64,000 nt of DNA from Macquaria australasica (taxonomy: Eukaryota > Chordata > Actinopteri > Centrarchiformes > Percichthyidae), in assembly GCA_005408345.1 (NCBI GenBank), contig SEMN01000132.1, positions 496,001-560,000 on the forward strand, read 5' to 3'. Position 1 is the stretch's first letter. Every line of letters starts with the position of its first letter. Positions 1 to 12,900 of this stretch are shown in pieces. Position numbers and translations under genes: made by a program. Under the pieces are notes generated by a model. That model did not search any database, was not told the origin of the DNA, and saw only the letters and a list, made by a program, of their open reading frames with translations.

Positions 1-21
1 TTTCTTTGTTGGCTCTATCAG

Positions 22-245
22 GAGGTGATGGCTCGAGCTCAGATCATCATCCTTCACGGACACCAGCTATCAGCCGGTCACCACTACGCCATGGCTCTTA
101 TTATGCAGCGCTGCAACGAGCTTCGCCACTACTGTGATACACTCAATGCTGCTCTCAAGAACAAACACACTCGTCTTCTGCAAACACATCAGCTGCTGCT
201 TTGTCTTGGACAGGTATTGACACATGTGCATCTACATATACACAC

Positions 246-281
<36 letters not shown>

Positions 282-926
282 ATCAGAATGGCCCGTATTG
301 CTTAACCATAAAGATAACTCCTTTATGGTGATATACGTGTTCTCCACCTTCAGGCCCAAACTTGGTGCGATGACGCAGCATATCTGCTGGCCAATCAGCT
401 AGCAGATAAGTTCCAGTCCAAGGAGGGGGCTCAGGCTGCTTTGAGGGACATTGAGAGGTTCCTGGAGGGGGCGCCATCTATGCTGAGCTCAGGACCTGAC
501 AACCTGGCCATCGAGTATGAGGCTGTCATCACACCTCAGCTGCAGGTCAGTGACCACAATGATTTTTTTTATGTGAAAAGAATTCAATACATCCAACATT
601 ACCACCCACTGGAGCAATAAAACTGGTGAAGCTCCAATTTAAACCTACGGGTATCAAGTATACAGTTGCCATCATTTCTGTGTTTGTCATTATCAGTACT
701 ATTTCTGGATTTGACAACACAATTGAATATCCTACCTCTGCCCCCCCCCCCCAGCCCCAGATAGGGGAAACGTTTGAGAAGCATGCAGCAGTGCAGCAGA
801 TGATCCAGAACCGACAGGCTTCTCTAAGGAAGCTGGCTGACAAACATGTGCGACCAGTCCAACTGGTGGCCCCCAGGCCTGAAAACCCACCACACTCCAA
901 GTCCCCGCTCTTCTCCCCCAAGCATG
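22..926 (+). CDS. mcf2: mcf2 exons: spectrin-like region
   Basis: Three exons (22-213, 354-545, 755-926; phases 0, 0, 1). The first encodes EVMARAQIIILHGHQLS and then a helical stretch of Leu, His and charged residues. The second continues with WCDDAAYLLANQLADKFQSK and an IERFLEG helix. The third ends in NRQASLRKLADKHVRPVQ followed by VAPRPE, the stretch linking the spectrin repeat to the DH domain in MCF2/MCF2L proteins. In the family this region is thought to help autoinhibition. The third exon sits directly behind a C12-14 run. Two CAG acceptors there (exon start at 755 or 761) are both in frame and differ only by Pro-Gln. A (CA)n tract starts 7 nt after the exon-3 donor. Confidence 0.88.
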
Positions 927-951
927 GTACAGTACACACACACACACTCAC

Positions 952-987
<36 letters not shown>

Positions 988-3900
988 TCACAAATCATTC
1001 ACAAAAGAAAAAAATCATTGTTGAAAATACAGATTTTATAAGCTAATTCATGCACACTCGTAGAAAGAATTATCTTTGCTACAGTCATTTATCTTTAGTT
1101 AGCTGCCCTAGTTTGCAGCATATACAGTAGACTTTCTACAAATTAACTAACTCCCTACCCACCCTCCCCTGTTTCCCAGGCCCAGTATGGGGTCTCGTCC
1201 CAGCCCTTATGGCCTGGCACCAATCCCTCTCCCCTTGCATCTTTCCTTTAGGCACCATGGTTACATTAACACATCACAGGGTCCCACTGAGTAGGCCTAA
1301 GGTGTTCCAGAATGTGGTTTAGGGTTAGCGGGCCACCTTTACAAACAAGCTGTAACAAGGGTAGAAGGTATAATCAGTCCACTGGGAAATACCTGACTGC
1401 TCTATTAGTCAGGATAGCTGCTGTAGGACCATATGTGGTTCATATACATTAAAGAACCTTTCATCTCCCTCTGTGCACAAAGCTAACCATATACACTGGT
1501 ACCCAAGTACTACTGTATGTGTTATCTGGTGTGTTTTTATTTGAATGTATCTATTGTGTCACTGAATGTGTCTCCATTATTGAGTGTGTGAAAGGAAATG
1601 ATAAATAGGCTTTTTGCTGTCTATTCATGTCTTTAAGGTTTTGTTCTCCATGATATGAAGCCATACTAATGAGAGTAATAACAAGAAAGAGAATGAAGGT
1701 GATTATGAACCCCTTCGAGGCCCCCCTTGATACTCGGGACACCAGCCATTTAAGAGAGGAGATGAAGGGAAAAGTGGTTAGCTTTGATTGATTTGATCCA
1801 GTACATGCATACACGCACGTATGTGCATGCACACACATGCATGCGTACCACTGATGAATGTAACATGGCACACGCGAGGGCACAAGACTCAGCTGAGCTT
1901 GGACTATCAAGGATTCAGCTGCTAGGATCAAAAGGACACTGACAGCCGTGCCAAACTCTTCTTTAGATCTGTACATACTGGTTCCAGGCCACACCTTTAG
2001 AACAGGCAACCTATTATCATTGATTACCTCAAATGTCGGTCATGGATGATTCATGTTTTTTTTTTTTTTTAAGCTACTGAGGAATAAAAAAAAGGTCAAA
2101 GGCAGGGCAAGCAAATCCCTTTGAGGCCATCGTGTTCACACTGTGCACACGGTCATAAAAAAATAATGATCTAGTGTGGGTGCTTAAATGAGCCATCTCT
2201 TCAGTATGCCTCATCAGGGCATATGGAAATAAACTGTATGTGAATTACACTCATACACTTTGATGAGCTGCTGCTGCCGCCGCTGCTGCTGATGATCTGG
2301 TTTTTACAGGTGATGGTTTGAAGTTCACATTCGACATCTCTCTGCCTGGGAAGAGAGCATCCCGAAAGAGCCCCAACCCTAGAAAAGTAAGGACAAACGA
2401 AATCACTGTCACAGCTGCATTGAACCCCCCAAAAATGCGTATCTAATTCTTCCTGTTTGGTCCAATAATTTATTCAGTACAATGACAAGAGTCAGTGTTG
2501 TCCATGTGTGGTGTGTTCAGATAGAGGTGATTCACGACTACCAGGAGAGCCGGAGCTGTGTGGCGTACAGTCTGGAGGGAGAGGACAGCCCAGATCTCTT
2601 GAAGCGGTGAGGAGGAGGCATCTGTCCACACATCTGTCTGTCCTCAGTACTGCTCTGTGATTCTCTTTGTTCAGTGCTAATGATGCCCCCCCCCCGGCTC
2701 TCTCTCTCTGTCTGCTTCCCTCTGTGTGTGTATATGTTTGTGTCGCAGTCATGTGATGAGGGAACTCATAGAGACAGAAAGGATCTATGTGGAAGAGCTG
2801 CTGTCAGTACTGCTGGTGAGAAAACACACTCCCCCCCCCCCCCCACCCTTTTTTATGCCACACACACAAATAAAAAAACCCATTATGGTTAATTCTTTCA
2901 TGTGTGTACTGTATGTTTGTTGTTAGTTAAATTACTCCTTGTAATACTGCATATGCATAAACCATATATTTCCTTAATTGTGTTGCTGTGATTAAATATT
3001 GCAGGGTTACAGGGCTGAGATGGACAACGCAGCTCTGTCGGGGCTTCTTCCCCCGATCCTGCGCAGCAAGAGAGACATCCTCTTTGGAAACATGCCTGAG
3101 ATCTACAATTTTCACAGCAGGCAAGTGATTAATGACTCATATCACACATAGACCTGATTAAAATACAAAGACAAGAATGTATGTTAAGTATGCAAAAGAT
3201 TCAAAACACACTGACGTAAGGAGACAAATATGGTTCAGTGTTTACTGACTGTTAGCTATATATTGATTGGGTGGTCAATCAGTGTGTAGCTGAACAGATT
3301 TAGGGAGTTTTTTTTTACTTTGAAGTGTGAACATTTCAACATTTCACACAATGTGACATCTACGATTAAGGTAACAGGTAAAGGTAAAACACTTTATCGC
3401 TTTAAGGAGCTTTAAGGGTGTTTAAGCAGGCGGCTGTGGCTCGGAAGGTAGACCAGGTTGTCTACTGATCACAGGGTGGGTGGTTCAATCCCCACCTCCT
3501 CCTGTCCACATGTCAAAGTGTCCTTTGGCAAGACACTGAACCCCAAATTGCTCCTGATGGTTGGCTAGCACCCTGCTTTGGATAAAAGCATTATATAAAT
3601 GTAGCCATTTCAACAGAAAATTGGTACCTTGTTTACCAGACTTCCTGTCAGAAGTTGAGTGAGACGTTGATGCAACCTTCATAAAAGAGTTGTGATTTTG
3701 TTTTTTTTTTGGTTATAATGTAAGGCATGCCTATAAGCGTTTGTGACTACCATTTGGCTTAACTACAACTAAGGTATTACATTTAATCTCCTTCTGCCAA
3801 CTGAATTGCTGGGCTTAGAGAGCTTACCACAAATGCTAATTGTGGTAAGCTGTTGAAAGCTCAGACAGCCAAACATGTAGTAGTTAAAATAGTTTAAAAA

Positions 3901-6900
3901 TCGGCTTTGCAAATGTTTTATGAGAAAGGAAATGCACTCGACACATTTCTTAGACCTCGAGGATACACACAATGAGTTTTGGTGTTAGTGTTTCTACTGC
4001 TGTCTGATTTTTAGAGCCAAATATACGATCCTAGAGGGAAATGGTGTGTGGTACTGAGAGAGATTAATTGATAGCTACAGTGGTTTCTGTAGCGTGATCT
4101 TATGCCAGTGTTACAACCCAGCTCTCTAGGGGAAAGAGGAGAAACATAAAACCAGATAGATTTGGTAAAATAAAGTTATTTATTGCATGGATTGGTTGCA
4201 GGTAATTTAGATTTACAAATAACAAAAAAACGGAGGCAAACTACAAAGGAAAAAGGGCCTGAGGGTGCTGCTTAAATCAAATAAATAAATACAACTGAAA
4301 GAGGACTCTTAACGAGTTTTAACAAGGTCAGTTTCACATTAAAAAAGTCTAACCTATATAGTAGTTGAACACTTCTAGAGAGTCTAGAGACACAGTGACG
4401 TGCTGCTTACATCAACACACAAGGGGCTACACATTATACATTACATACATGCAAAACACTGGAAAGGATTAGTCACATGGGGCGGACGGTGGCTGAAGGC
4501 CTAACAGCCAGTTATTGGATTAATGTGTGGGAGGGTATGCGTTAAGATGGTGTTTGTTTCAGTCACTTTGTTTGGCTTTTGAGATCTAATTCTTGGCCTT
4601 TGACCTTTCTGGGAATCCAGGGTTTTCCTTCAGGACCTGGAAGGATGCCTGGAGGCTCCTGAAAGTGTGGGAGCTTGTTTTCTGGAGCGGGTGAGATGAT
4701 ATAAATGTTTGTGTTGTTTTGCTTCTTTATATTTTGATCATTTGTACATCATTTTTCAAACAGATTTCTCTTTCCTGTCTCTCCAGAAGGAGAGTTTCCA
4801 AATGTATGAATGCTACTGTCAGAATAAGCCACGCTCTGAGGCGCTGTGGAGACAATTCTCAGACTGTGCCTTCTTTCAGGTCAGTGATTTCAATTTCACT
4901 CAGCAATTTTGTCTGATTCATTTACTGTTTTGGTGTCATGCAAGATAGATTTACAATATTTCAAGTACTGCAAATACTTGAATATTTGTTTCATACAAAA
5001 ATATGTAATTCCGCTTTTGACTTCTTTTTTTTACAGTGACAATTAAAAAGCTGTGATCCGTCATTGGTAAACATTACATTCACTGTGGTTTTATTTGTCT
5101 TCTGTGTGAAGGAGTGTCAGAAAAAGCTGGAGCACAAACTGGGCCTGGATTCCTACCTGCTGAAACCAGTCCAACGCCTCACAAAATACCAGCTGCTGCT
5201 TAAGGTTAGACAGAGAGCGGTGTCATATCACAAACATACGCAGAAAGTCACTCACCTACATTATGTATGTGAGACAGGCTATTTTATGCTATATTTTCCA
5301 TGAGTTTGGGCTTAAATGCATCCAGCGAGCCAGTACTGTGTCAGATGGAAATCAACAGCACCAAATGGACCCAGTTATCAAAACCATATTAAACCAAAAC
5401 ATATTGTTCAAAGTTTTTACCATCAGCAAATAACATCTTTAGTGTATTCCTAATTCTTCATTCTCCTCTTAGGCCTCTCTGTATCATTAAATTCCAAATT
5501 CAAATTCAAAAACATTTAACAGACATAACAGCCCCAACCTGCATACAGTACACGCGTTCAATAGTTCTGGATAATGTAGCAATTGATTCAGACTTCCTTC
5601 TTTACTTTACCTGTAGTTGTTTATTATATGTCTTTACCACTAGAGTGTGCTGTTTTAGCTACTGTATCAATGTGTGGTTTTGCATGAATTTGTGTGTGCA
5701 TGTATTTGCCTACATGCCTGTTCTTTTGTTTGTGTGTTCAGGAACTATTGAAGTACAGTGCAGATTGCGAAGGGACTTCTGAACTGCAGGGGGCACTAAC
5801 AGCAATGCTGGACCTGCTCAAATCAGTCAATGACTCCATGCATCAGATAGCCATCACAGGATATGAGGTGAACCAAATCTGTTCTGTGTTTGGCTGATAA
5901 GAACTGAACACTCTGAATTCCTGAACTCTAATTATTTTGAGATAAATGTGCTCTAGTAAACATTTTACAGAGAATATATTTACAACAAAGGCTTACACAT
6001 AAATTCCTCTTTCCATGATATGCAGGGTGACATTTGCGAGCTGGGCCGCGTGTTGATGCAGGGTTCTTTCAGTGTGTGGATCAGCCATAAGAAAGGTCCC
6101 ACACGCATGAAGGAACTGGCTCGCTTCAAGCCAATGCAGAGACACCTCTTCTTGTACGAGAGAGCTCTACTCTTCTGCAAGCGGAGGGAGGAACATGGAG
6201 ATGGCTGCGACAAGACCCCCTCCTACAGCTTCAAGCACTGTCTCAAGGTTGGTCTGTGTCTTTGTGTGCATCTTAGAGGAATACAACTGGCTTTAAAAAA
6301 AAAAATTAATTGTGTTAATTGGTCAAGTTAAATGCAACTAATATTTTTGTGTTTTACAAACAGAAGAGCGAAAAGGACAAACAATGAATAATTAATTGAC
6401 AGAGGATTATAAACAAACAAATACACATACAAAAGAAAAAAGAAAGGGGTGGGGTGTGTCCAAAAATAATGACAATGACTATAGGTCTGCAAGTTACATA
6501 TGAGGAGATTTAAAGCTTTGACTCTAGCTTTTCTTTTTTAAACATTGGTTAAAATATGATATAAATGTTAAAATGTGTTTTGACCTTGAATACCACAATT
6601 AAACATATGTTCTTAGTGATTCATTTATTCCAGTACTCCGTGCTACTATGTAGCATACAGTACTGCACAAAGTACATTATTTTAAATGACAGGGAGTGAC
6701 TTGTGGTGTCTCAAGTGTGAGAAAATGACATCTTGTGGCAGCTCCAAAGCAAATTCTAAGTAATGTTAAATATTGCCATGATGGTCAGTTTTGTGTAGGA
6801 GGTTGGTAAAATTAATATCAAGGTTCATTTATTGTCATTTTACAACACAGGGTTGCACAATGAAATGTAAGTTGTAGCCCCTTCATGCTACATACACACA

Positions 6901-9900
6901 CACAACATATATACAAATATTTAAAGTAGAAGAGAATACAATAAAAATAAAACAATACAGTTACTTATATACATATATTCCTATATACCCAGAAAGTATG
7001 TATAGAATGTGCAATGTCAGGGTGAAGTTCCACATCATTTATTCATGGTGGAGTGCGCAGGATGGGTTGAGGAGTCTCACAGTCTGAGGAAAAAAGCTGC
7101 TCTGTAGTCTGGTGGTACAACAGCGGATACTTCTGTATTGCTTGCCAGACGGCAGCAGGGTGAACATGATATAAGATATGAAATATCATGAGGATTATTA
7201 TCTACAGACTGCTTTTGCGGATAAAGGTCTCTCTTCTACATAAACTCAGACTTGTTTTGCTGACATAAGAACATGGTTGGTGATTAATAGATAAGTGTAA
7301 ATTACAGTTAATCAACACTACACCTGTCAAAATGACGATGATTTAAGTGTCCAAAAGCTCAATTCACTGCTCACTATAGAGTAAAGTATTAGGTATTTAT
7401 TACGTAGACAACAGTGAATGAATATACAAGAAAGTCATTTTGAACACAGCCAGTGTAGAGTTAAAAAACACAATGCTATGGATAAATACTGACAGTGGTT
7501 TCCTACCTGACATGCTTCCAAAAAATAGAGTTACTGTAACACTAACAACTTAATATGACAAATGGTTTATTACATCGGTTAAAGTTCCTCACATATAATC
7601 ACTTATTATCCCTGTCACTATCTCCAACATGATCTATACTTAGTTTTTAGCACTAAGTAATGAAGTGAATACTGGAGACACATAGTTAATATTGGTGTCT
7701 GTGTTGTTTTCTTTTAACACATTTAAGTTGCCCAGCTGGCCACAGAACCTGATGTATTCCTGTAAGACTTTTGTTTGTTTTCTTCGTTGTATGTGTTGAC
7801 GTGCGAAGGGTGTCGCAGCTGGTGTCTCACCAACAGCTGCTGCTGCTGCTGCTCTTGATATATTATTGAGCATGTGGGGAGGAAGCAGTCACACAGCGGA
7901 GGTGTGTGAGTGTGAATGTTTGTGCTCTGACAGGACAGATGTGTTACATGATGTAAGTCTGATGTATGATGTGCTGTTTGTGCTGCTCGTCCTAATGCTG
8001 TGTGTGTCTGTGTGTGTGTGTCTCGGTGTAAACAGTCTATGTCTCTTGGCAGATGACTGCTGTGGGGATCACAGAGAATGTCAAGGGAGATGTGAAGAAG
8101 TTTGAGATCTGGTACAGTGGCAGGGAGGAAGTGTATGTGGTTCAGGTAAGGAGTCTAAAGAAGTTTAATGCTAGCATTTTCAGTAGGTTAAAAACAGTAC
8201 CTCACTGATAATTTTTTTCTTACTTTTGCTGTAGTTTTAAACCCTTTCAACTAGAGCTACATTGATTAATCGATTGGCAGAGAATTAATTGGCAACTATT
8301 TTGATAATCAATTAATCTTTTAATGATTTGTTAAAGCAAAAATGGCAAAACTATACAGGTTTCATATTCTCACTTGTGAATATTTGCTGGTTTTCTTTGT
8401 CTTCTTTTACAATAAACTGAATATCTTTGGGTTTGGAGCAGTAGGTCGGACAAAACAAGACATTTTAAAATGTCACCATGGACTCTTTCCATGGAAATTG
8501 ATATTGATATTTTTAACATTTACTTTGACATTTAAAAGACAAATAATTAATTGTATAAACTGTAAATACAGGCCTAACAGAAGAAATGGCGACATTGTAG
8601 CGAGATAAAAACATATACAGAATGATATAATCCACAGACTGTCTTGTAATGTTTGTTTCTGTCTCTCAGGCTCCTACAGTAGAAGTGAAGATGGCCTGGC
8701 TCAATGAGCTTCGCAGAATACTGACAAACCAGCAGAAGCTGCTCAGAGGTCTGAGAACAACTGAAAATAATACAGGACAGAGAATCTAAGTGCAAAGGTC
8801 CACTTACTAACTTCGGAGCTTTGAACTGCTTCTCACGGCCCCAGAGAGCATGAGATGTGGTTGAAAGCTCTGAAATTGCAAGTGGAGATTTGTACTATTT
8901 TTATACTATCTTTATACTATTAGTCACAGTAGATAGATAGTCTTAAGCCTGCACGGAAAATGAAATTCTTCCTTTTACCCCCTCACGTTACCTCCTTTCT
9001 CTGCTCACAGATGAAGCATATCAACATGGCCAAATGGTTGGACACATGCAGCTTTCTCCACCACTCTCTGAGAGGTCAGTGCCTATGGTTGTTTACAGAT
9101 ACAGTATTTACAGTGGTGTGTTAAGCGCATGACTGTAGGCTATAGTTGCAGAAACATACAAACACACAGGCATAGGCAAAACACACACATGCAGTCACAT
9201 CACTACTATCTGCATCTGCGGAGTTTTCATATCTGATCACAGCTTGAGTGAATGTGACGATATCATTTCACATTGGCCTGCTAGAGGCTTTGTGTGTAGC
9301 GGTGTGTGAGAACGGGTGCAGACCCCACTCTGTCCACTGCTGTCTGGTTGCCTATCCCCACTCCTCCCATCCCCCACCTGCAGGGGCATGCGGCCGTCCA
9401 GAGGGGTTCCCAGGGGCTGTCTGCCGGGGCTGGACTTTGTCTCGCTGTCAGCTGATGTGTTTCTGTGCCTGCGTTCCCGGAGCCCCCGTCCCCGAAGCCC
9501 CCGGCAACGGCCCCGGCCACGCCCCCGCCACCGCTCCCAGCGCCACTGACCTGCCCTAACGCTCAGTGGTAAACTCAGCCTGGCGCAGCCTGACTAACCT
9601 CGCCTCGCCCTGGCATGACCCACCTGGCCCAGCTTGGGGATCAAAAACCCAGGGCTGCTGTGTTTGCATACTGATCGTCACCTGCACCCCCTTTTTGTAG
9701 CCTCCATTCTGGTTCATAACTGAGCCCCCACACTCCCATGCCGTGTTGAGAGGCCTGTATCTTAGCAGCTCCTCCATGACATTTATAACATGGTACCTAA
9801 AAACAATTGCTCTTATTTCTGCATCTCAGACTTGCTATTTTGCATGTAATGCAAAGGGCAAACAAAAAGAAGACTTTTGGTTTTCATTCCATGAATTTTC

Positions 9901-12900
9901 TTAATTTCCTCATGACAGCTGGTTTTTAAGATGGGGCTCGTTTTTTTGAGATCTAATCAACCTACTGTAGAATCTGCTTTCCAGAAACATTCTGACTCAG
10001 CATCTAATAATGGAGTGACCAAATCTCTAAATTTGGATCTTGATAAATCGAGACCAGATCTTCCCTGTGTGAACGCCGTATCAGTGGTCTTGGAGTCCTA
10101 CTTTGCACTTTGACAGAGAAGCTTGCACATGGCTGCTCTGTGTTGTGTCTTGCTGTCTGGCTGGTGCCTGAAGGGTCGTGGCTGTGTGAGAAACAACAGG
10201 ACAGAGTTGTTCATTGACACTGATCTGGGGCCAGCTATAGTGTTGGAGGTATGGATCAGATTCAGGAAGTGAGAGCTGACCCTAGATCGTGTGGCTGAGG
10301 ATAACGTCTATCCTGAGCGTGTCTGCGTTTGGTGACGCGTGTCGTTTTGTGTTTTTCCCCAGCAAGCAGCAGAGGGCGTCGGTGAGCTCAGAGGACACTG
10401 AGTCAGGGAGGAGCAGTCCAGACCCCCAGCCTCACTCCCCTAAACACCAGCACAACCGCAGGAGTGAGTAAATCTTGTCCACACATATTTATGCCATAAT
10501 CAAGTAGATACTTAGTAACTAAATCACAGATTGTCTTCAAAATCTGATGTAGATATTTGACTTTCCCTCCCCTCAGCAGTTCAGGTGTACTCTGACCTGA
10601 AGAACCAGGTACATCGAGGAATTTGGTGGGAAAAGGTCCAACTACTGAAATTAGCTTTTGATTCTACATCCTTGTTAATTTCCCAGTAAGTGACAAGGGG
10701 TCTTTATAATCTCAATATAGTTACTAAGTATCTACATGGCGCCTTTAAGGTGTAGAGTTTGGGTGAATGCATTCATCAGTGCCTGTAACAGCCTAAGTAA
10801 TGTGTGTGTCCCAGGTTGGCCCGGAGCTCATCACTCGGTAGACATCTGCGAGGGTCTGGAGGAGTGGCCTGGAGGTCGGGACGGCTTCCACCCATCTGAC
10901 ACGGAGGAGGAGGTTTTGGTGCAACTGGTGAGGCCGAAGACAGTCACGTTAGATACAATACAATACATCGCAAGACCCTCTCTGCTTTTTTAGACCTCTG
11001 TATTATATATTATAGTCTAATTAATCAGCCTTGTAGAGGTTATCTGCTGGTACTAACAACCATCATATACCACAGCACTCTGCTTTAGTCCTGCAATGAC
11101 AGTTCTTAGCAGTGGATAAAATAGAGGTCCATATTAGTGGCCATGAAAGTGCTCAAAAGACCCCAGAATTCAGGATTTTCGACCTGTGATATCAACTATA
11201 ACTGACTTTAATATTACGTATACACTAATTTAGGGTTAGGTCACATGTGACTCCTATCTACATTTTCCATACATATTATGAAACTTCTGCACTCATCCTT
11301 TTTCTAATTAAGAAACTTTAATTTTTTTATTTTTTGTCACTTGGACAATGGACATTGATAAACATCAGTGTAAATGTGCAAGTGTTAGCCAAAAGGCACA
11401 TTTTCAACTTTTCTCCCTCGGCCCGATTTTAAATCAGCCATTAAAACAACAACAAAAAACAAACACCATGTCAAATCGTAACAGATGAAAGCAGGCAAAA
11501 ACATAATTTGAAAGTGCTGAGAAATGAGTCCATGCTTTTGTGTCTTCACACCTAGATTACTAAAATAATTTTTACTCTTGTCTGAGACAAGTAGCTGTAG
11601 CTCGACTTCAGATGGTTCAAAATGCTGTAGTCTTCTCACAAAGATTAAGAGCAGGGAGCACATTAATTCACTGTTGGTCATGCCTCATGCACGTGGGAGA
11701 AGTTTGCCTCAAAGCCTTTCTGACAGAAGGCCTATGTAACATGTGGTTAACGTTGTGAAACGGTCGCAGTTTGGTTATGTTTAGGCACCAAAACTACTTG
11801 GTTAGGTTTATGAAAAGATCATGGTTTGGGTTAAAATAATAAGTTAAGTTTCACACAGGATGCAAACAGCAGTCTCCTGGGTGAAAGTCTGGTGTCTGAC
11901 CCACTCATCCATCCTGACCTCCTCATAACATGGACTTTGTTGCTCTTTATACTACATTACCTGACTTCCTAAAGGCTTTCTGGCAGATGCCTTTCTGACT
12001 TTTTAGCCTTTCTGCCAGAAAGCCTTCAGTGCAAACTTCTCCCATGTGCTTTCCACACTGGCTACCTATCAGGTACTCTACATGGCCTCTAACTACTGTA
12101 TATGTCTGTGTGTTATGTGCCTTAAAGTCTGTCCGTAAGGTCAGCAAACTAGGTTTAACAGAAGAAACAGCATGCATTTGCTGTCTTTGCATCTAAACCT
12201 TGGAATAGTTTGTCTCTTACCACCAGGTCACCCAATTCAATTGAAACACTTTCCCTCACTTTTCTGAACTGATGTTTTTACCCTTTTGTTTTACGTTATT
12301 TGTGTTTTAATTCTATTTTGTGGTTCTTGTTCCTGTTACTACCCAGCCTGTTTGACATTGTGTGCTTAATTGCATTTATTATGAAGCACTTTGTAACTTT
12401 TGCTTTGAAAAGTTCCACATCAAATCTTAACTATATAAATAAATCTTGCTTCCCTTCTGTGTTAGTCTCCAGGCAGGTACATGGCTTTGGCTGACTGTCT
12501 TCAAAATGGACCGGACAGCATCACCATCAAATGTGGAGACATCATCCAACTGCAGTGTGAAGACAACAAGGGACGCTGGTGAGTTTTCAGCCTGTCAACA
12601 CACATGATGTGAGGTGAACCAGTCTGTCAGGGTGGCTTAGTGATCAGCCAAACTATCCCATATGTGAAAGGGTACAATGTATGGTGAGGTGTGTTTTTTG
12701 AGTAAGACACTGACAGCCTGCTTAGCTAAATGTAAAAGCAAATGTAAAGCTGAACCTGGTAACAAAGTTTATTTATCTAATTTCTCCTCCTTCTCTCATC
12801 TCCACTCTTTCCTGACTTTTTTTCATCCTTCAGGCTGGTGAAAAATCTGAGTCGGCGACAGGAGGGCTTCATAGCAGCTGCCAGCCTGCACCTGATTATA

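Larger units (their letters stand above)
3121..4620 (+). other. mcf2 GC-AG intron inside the DH domain
   Basis: The exon ends AGCAG and the intron begins GCAAGT, an otherwise perfect match to the U1 donor consensus. The nearest GT (3125) would shift the frame, whereas the GC donor joins AG|G to give Arg and continues into VFLQDLEGCLEAPE. The acceptor is at 4620. The intron also holds a tRNA-headed SINE-like repeat (3425-3606) and a perfect 12-bp hairpin (3821-3851). The stretch about 4100-4480 looks like ordinary intron or old repeat. Confidence 0.8.

Noticed and set aside
547..987. Minus-strand 146-codon frame
   Set aside because: It is the shadow of mcf2 exon 755-926 and the adjoining CA repeat.
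1181..1290. Possible extra mcf2 exon after CCCAG at 1180
   Set aside because: The frame is open for a few dozen codons but resembles no MCF2 sequence, and no good donor follows. The 926 to 2310 join is in phase and restores known family sequence.
3425..3500. tRNA gene
   Set aside because: A- and B-box-like motifs are present, but the acceptor stem does not pair convincingly and the sequence runs on into a known SINE-like body.
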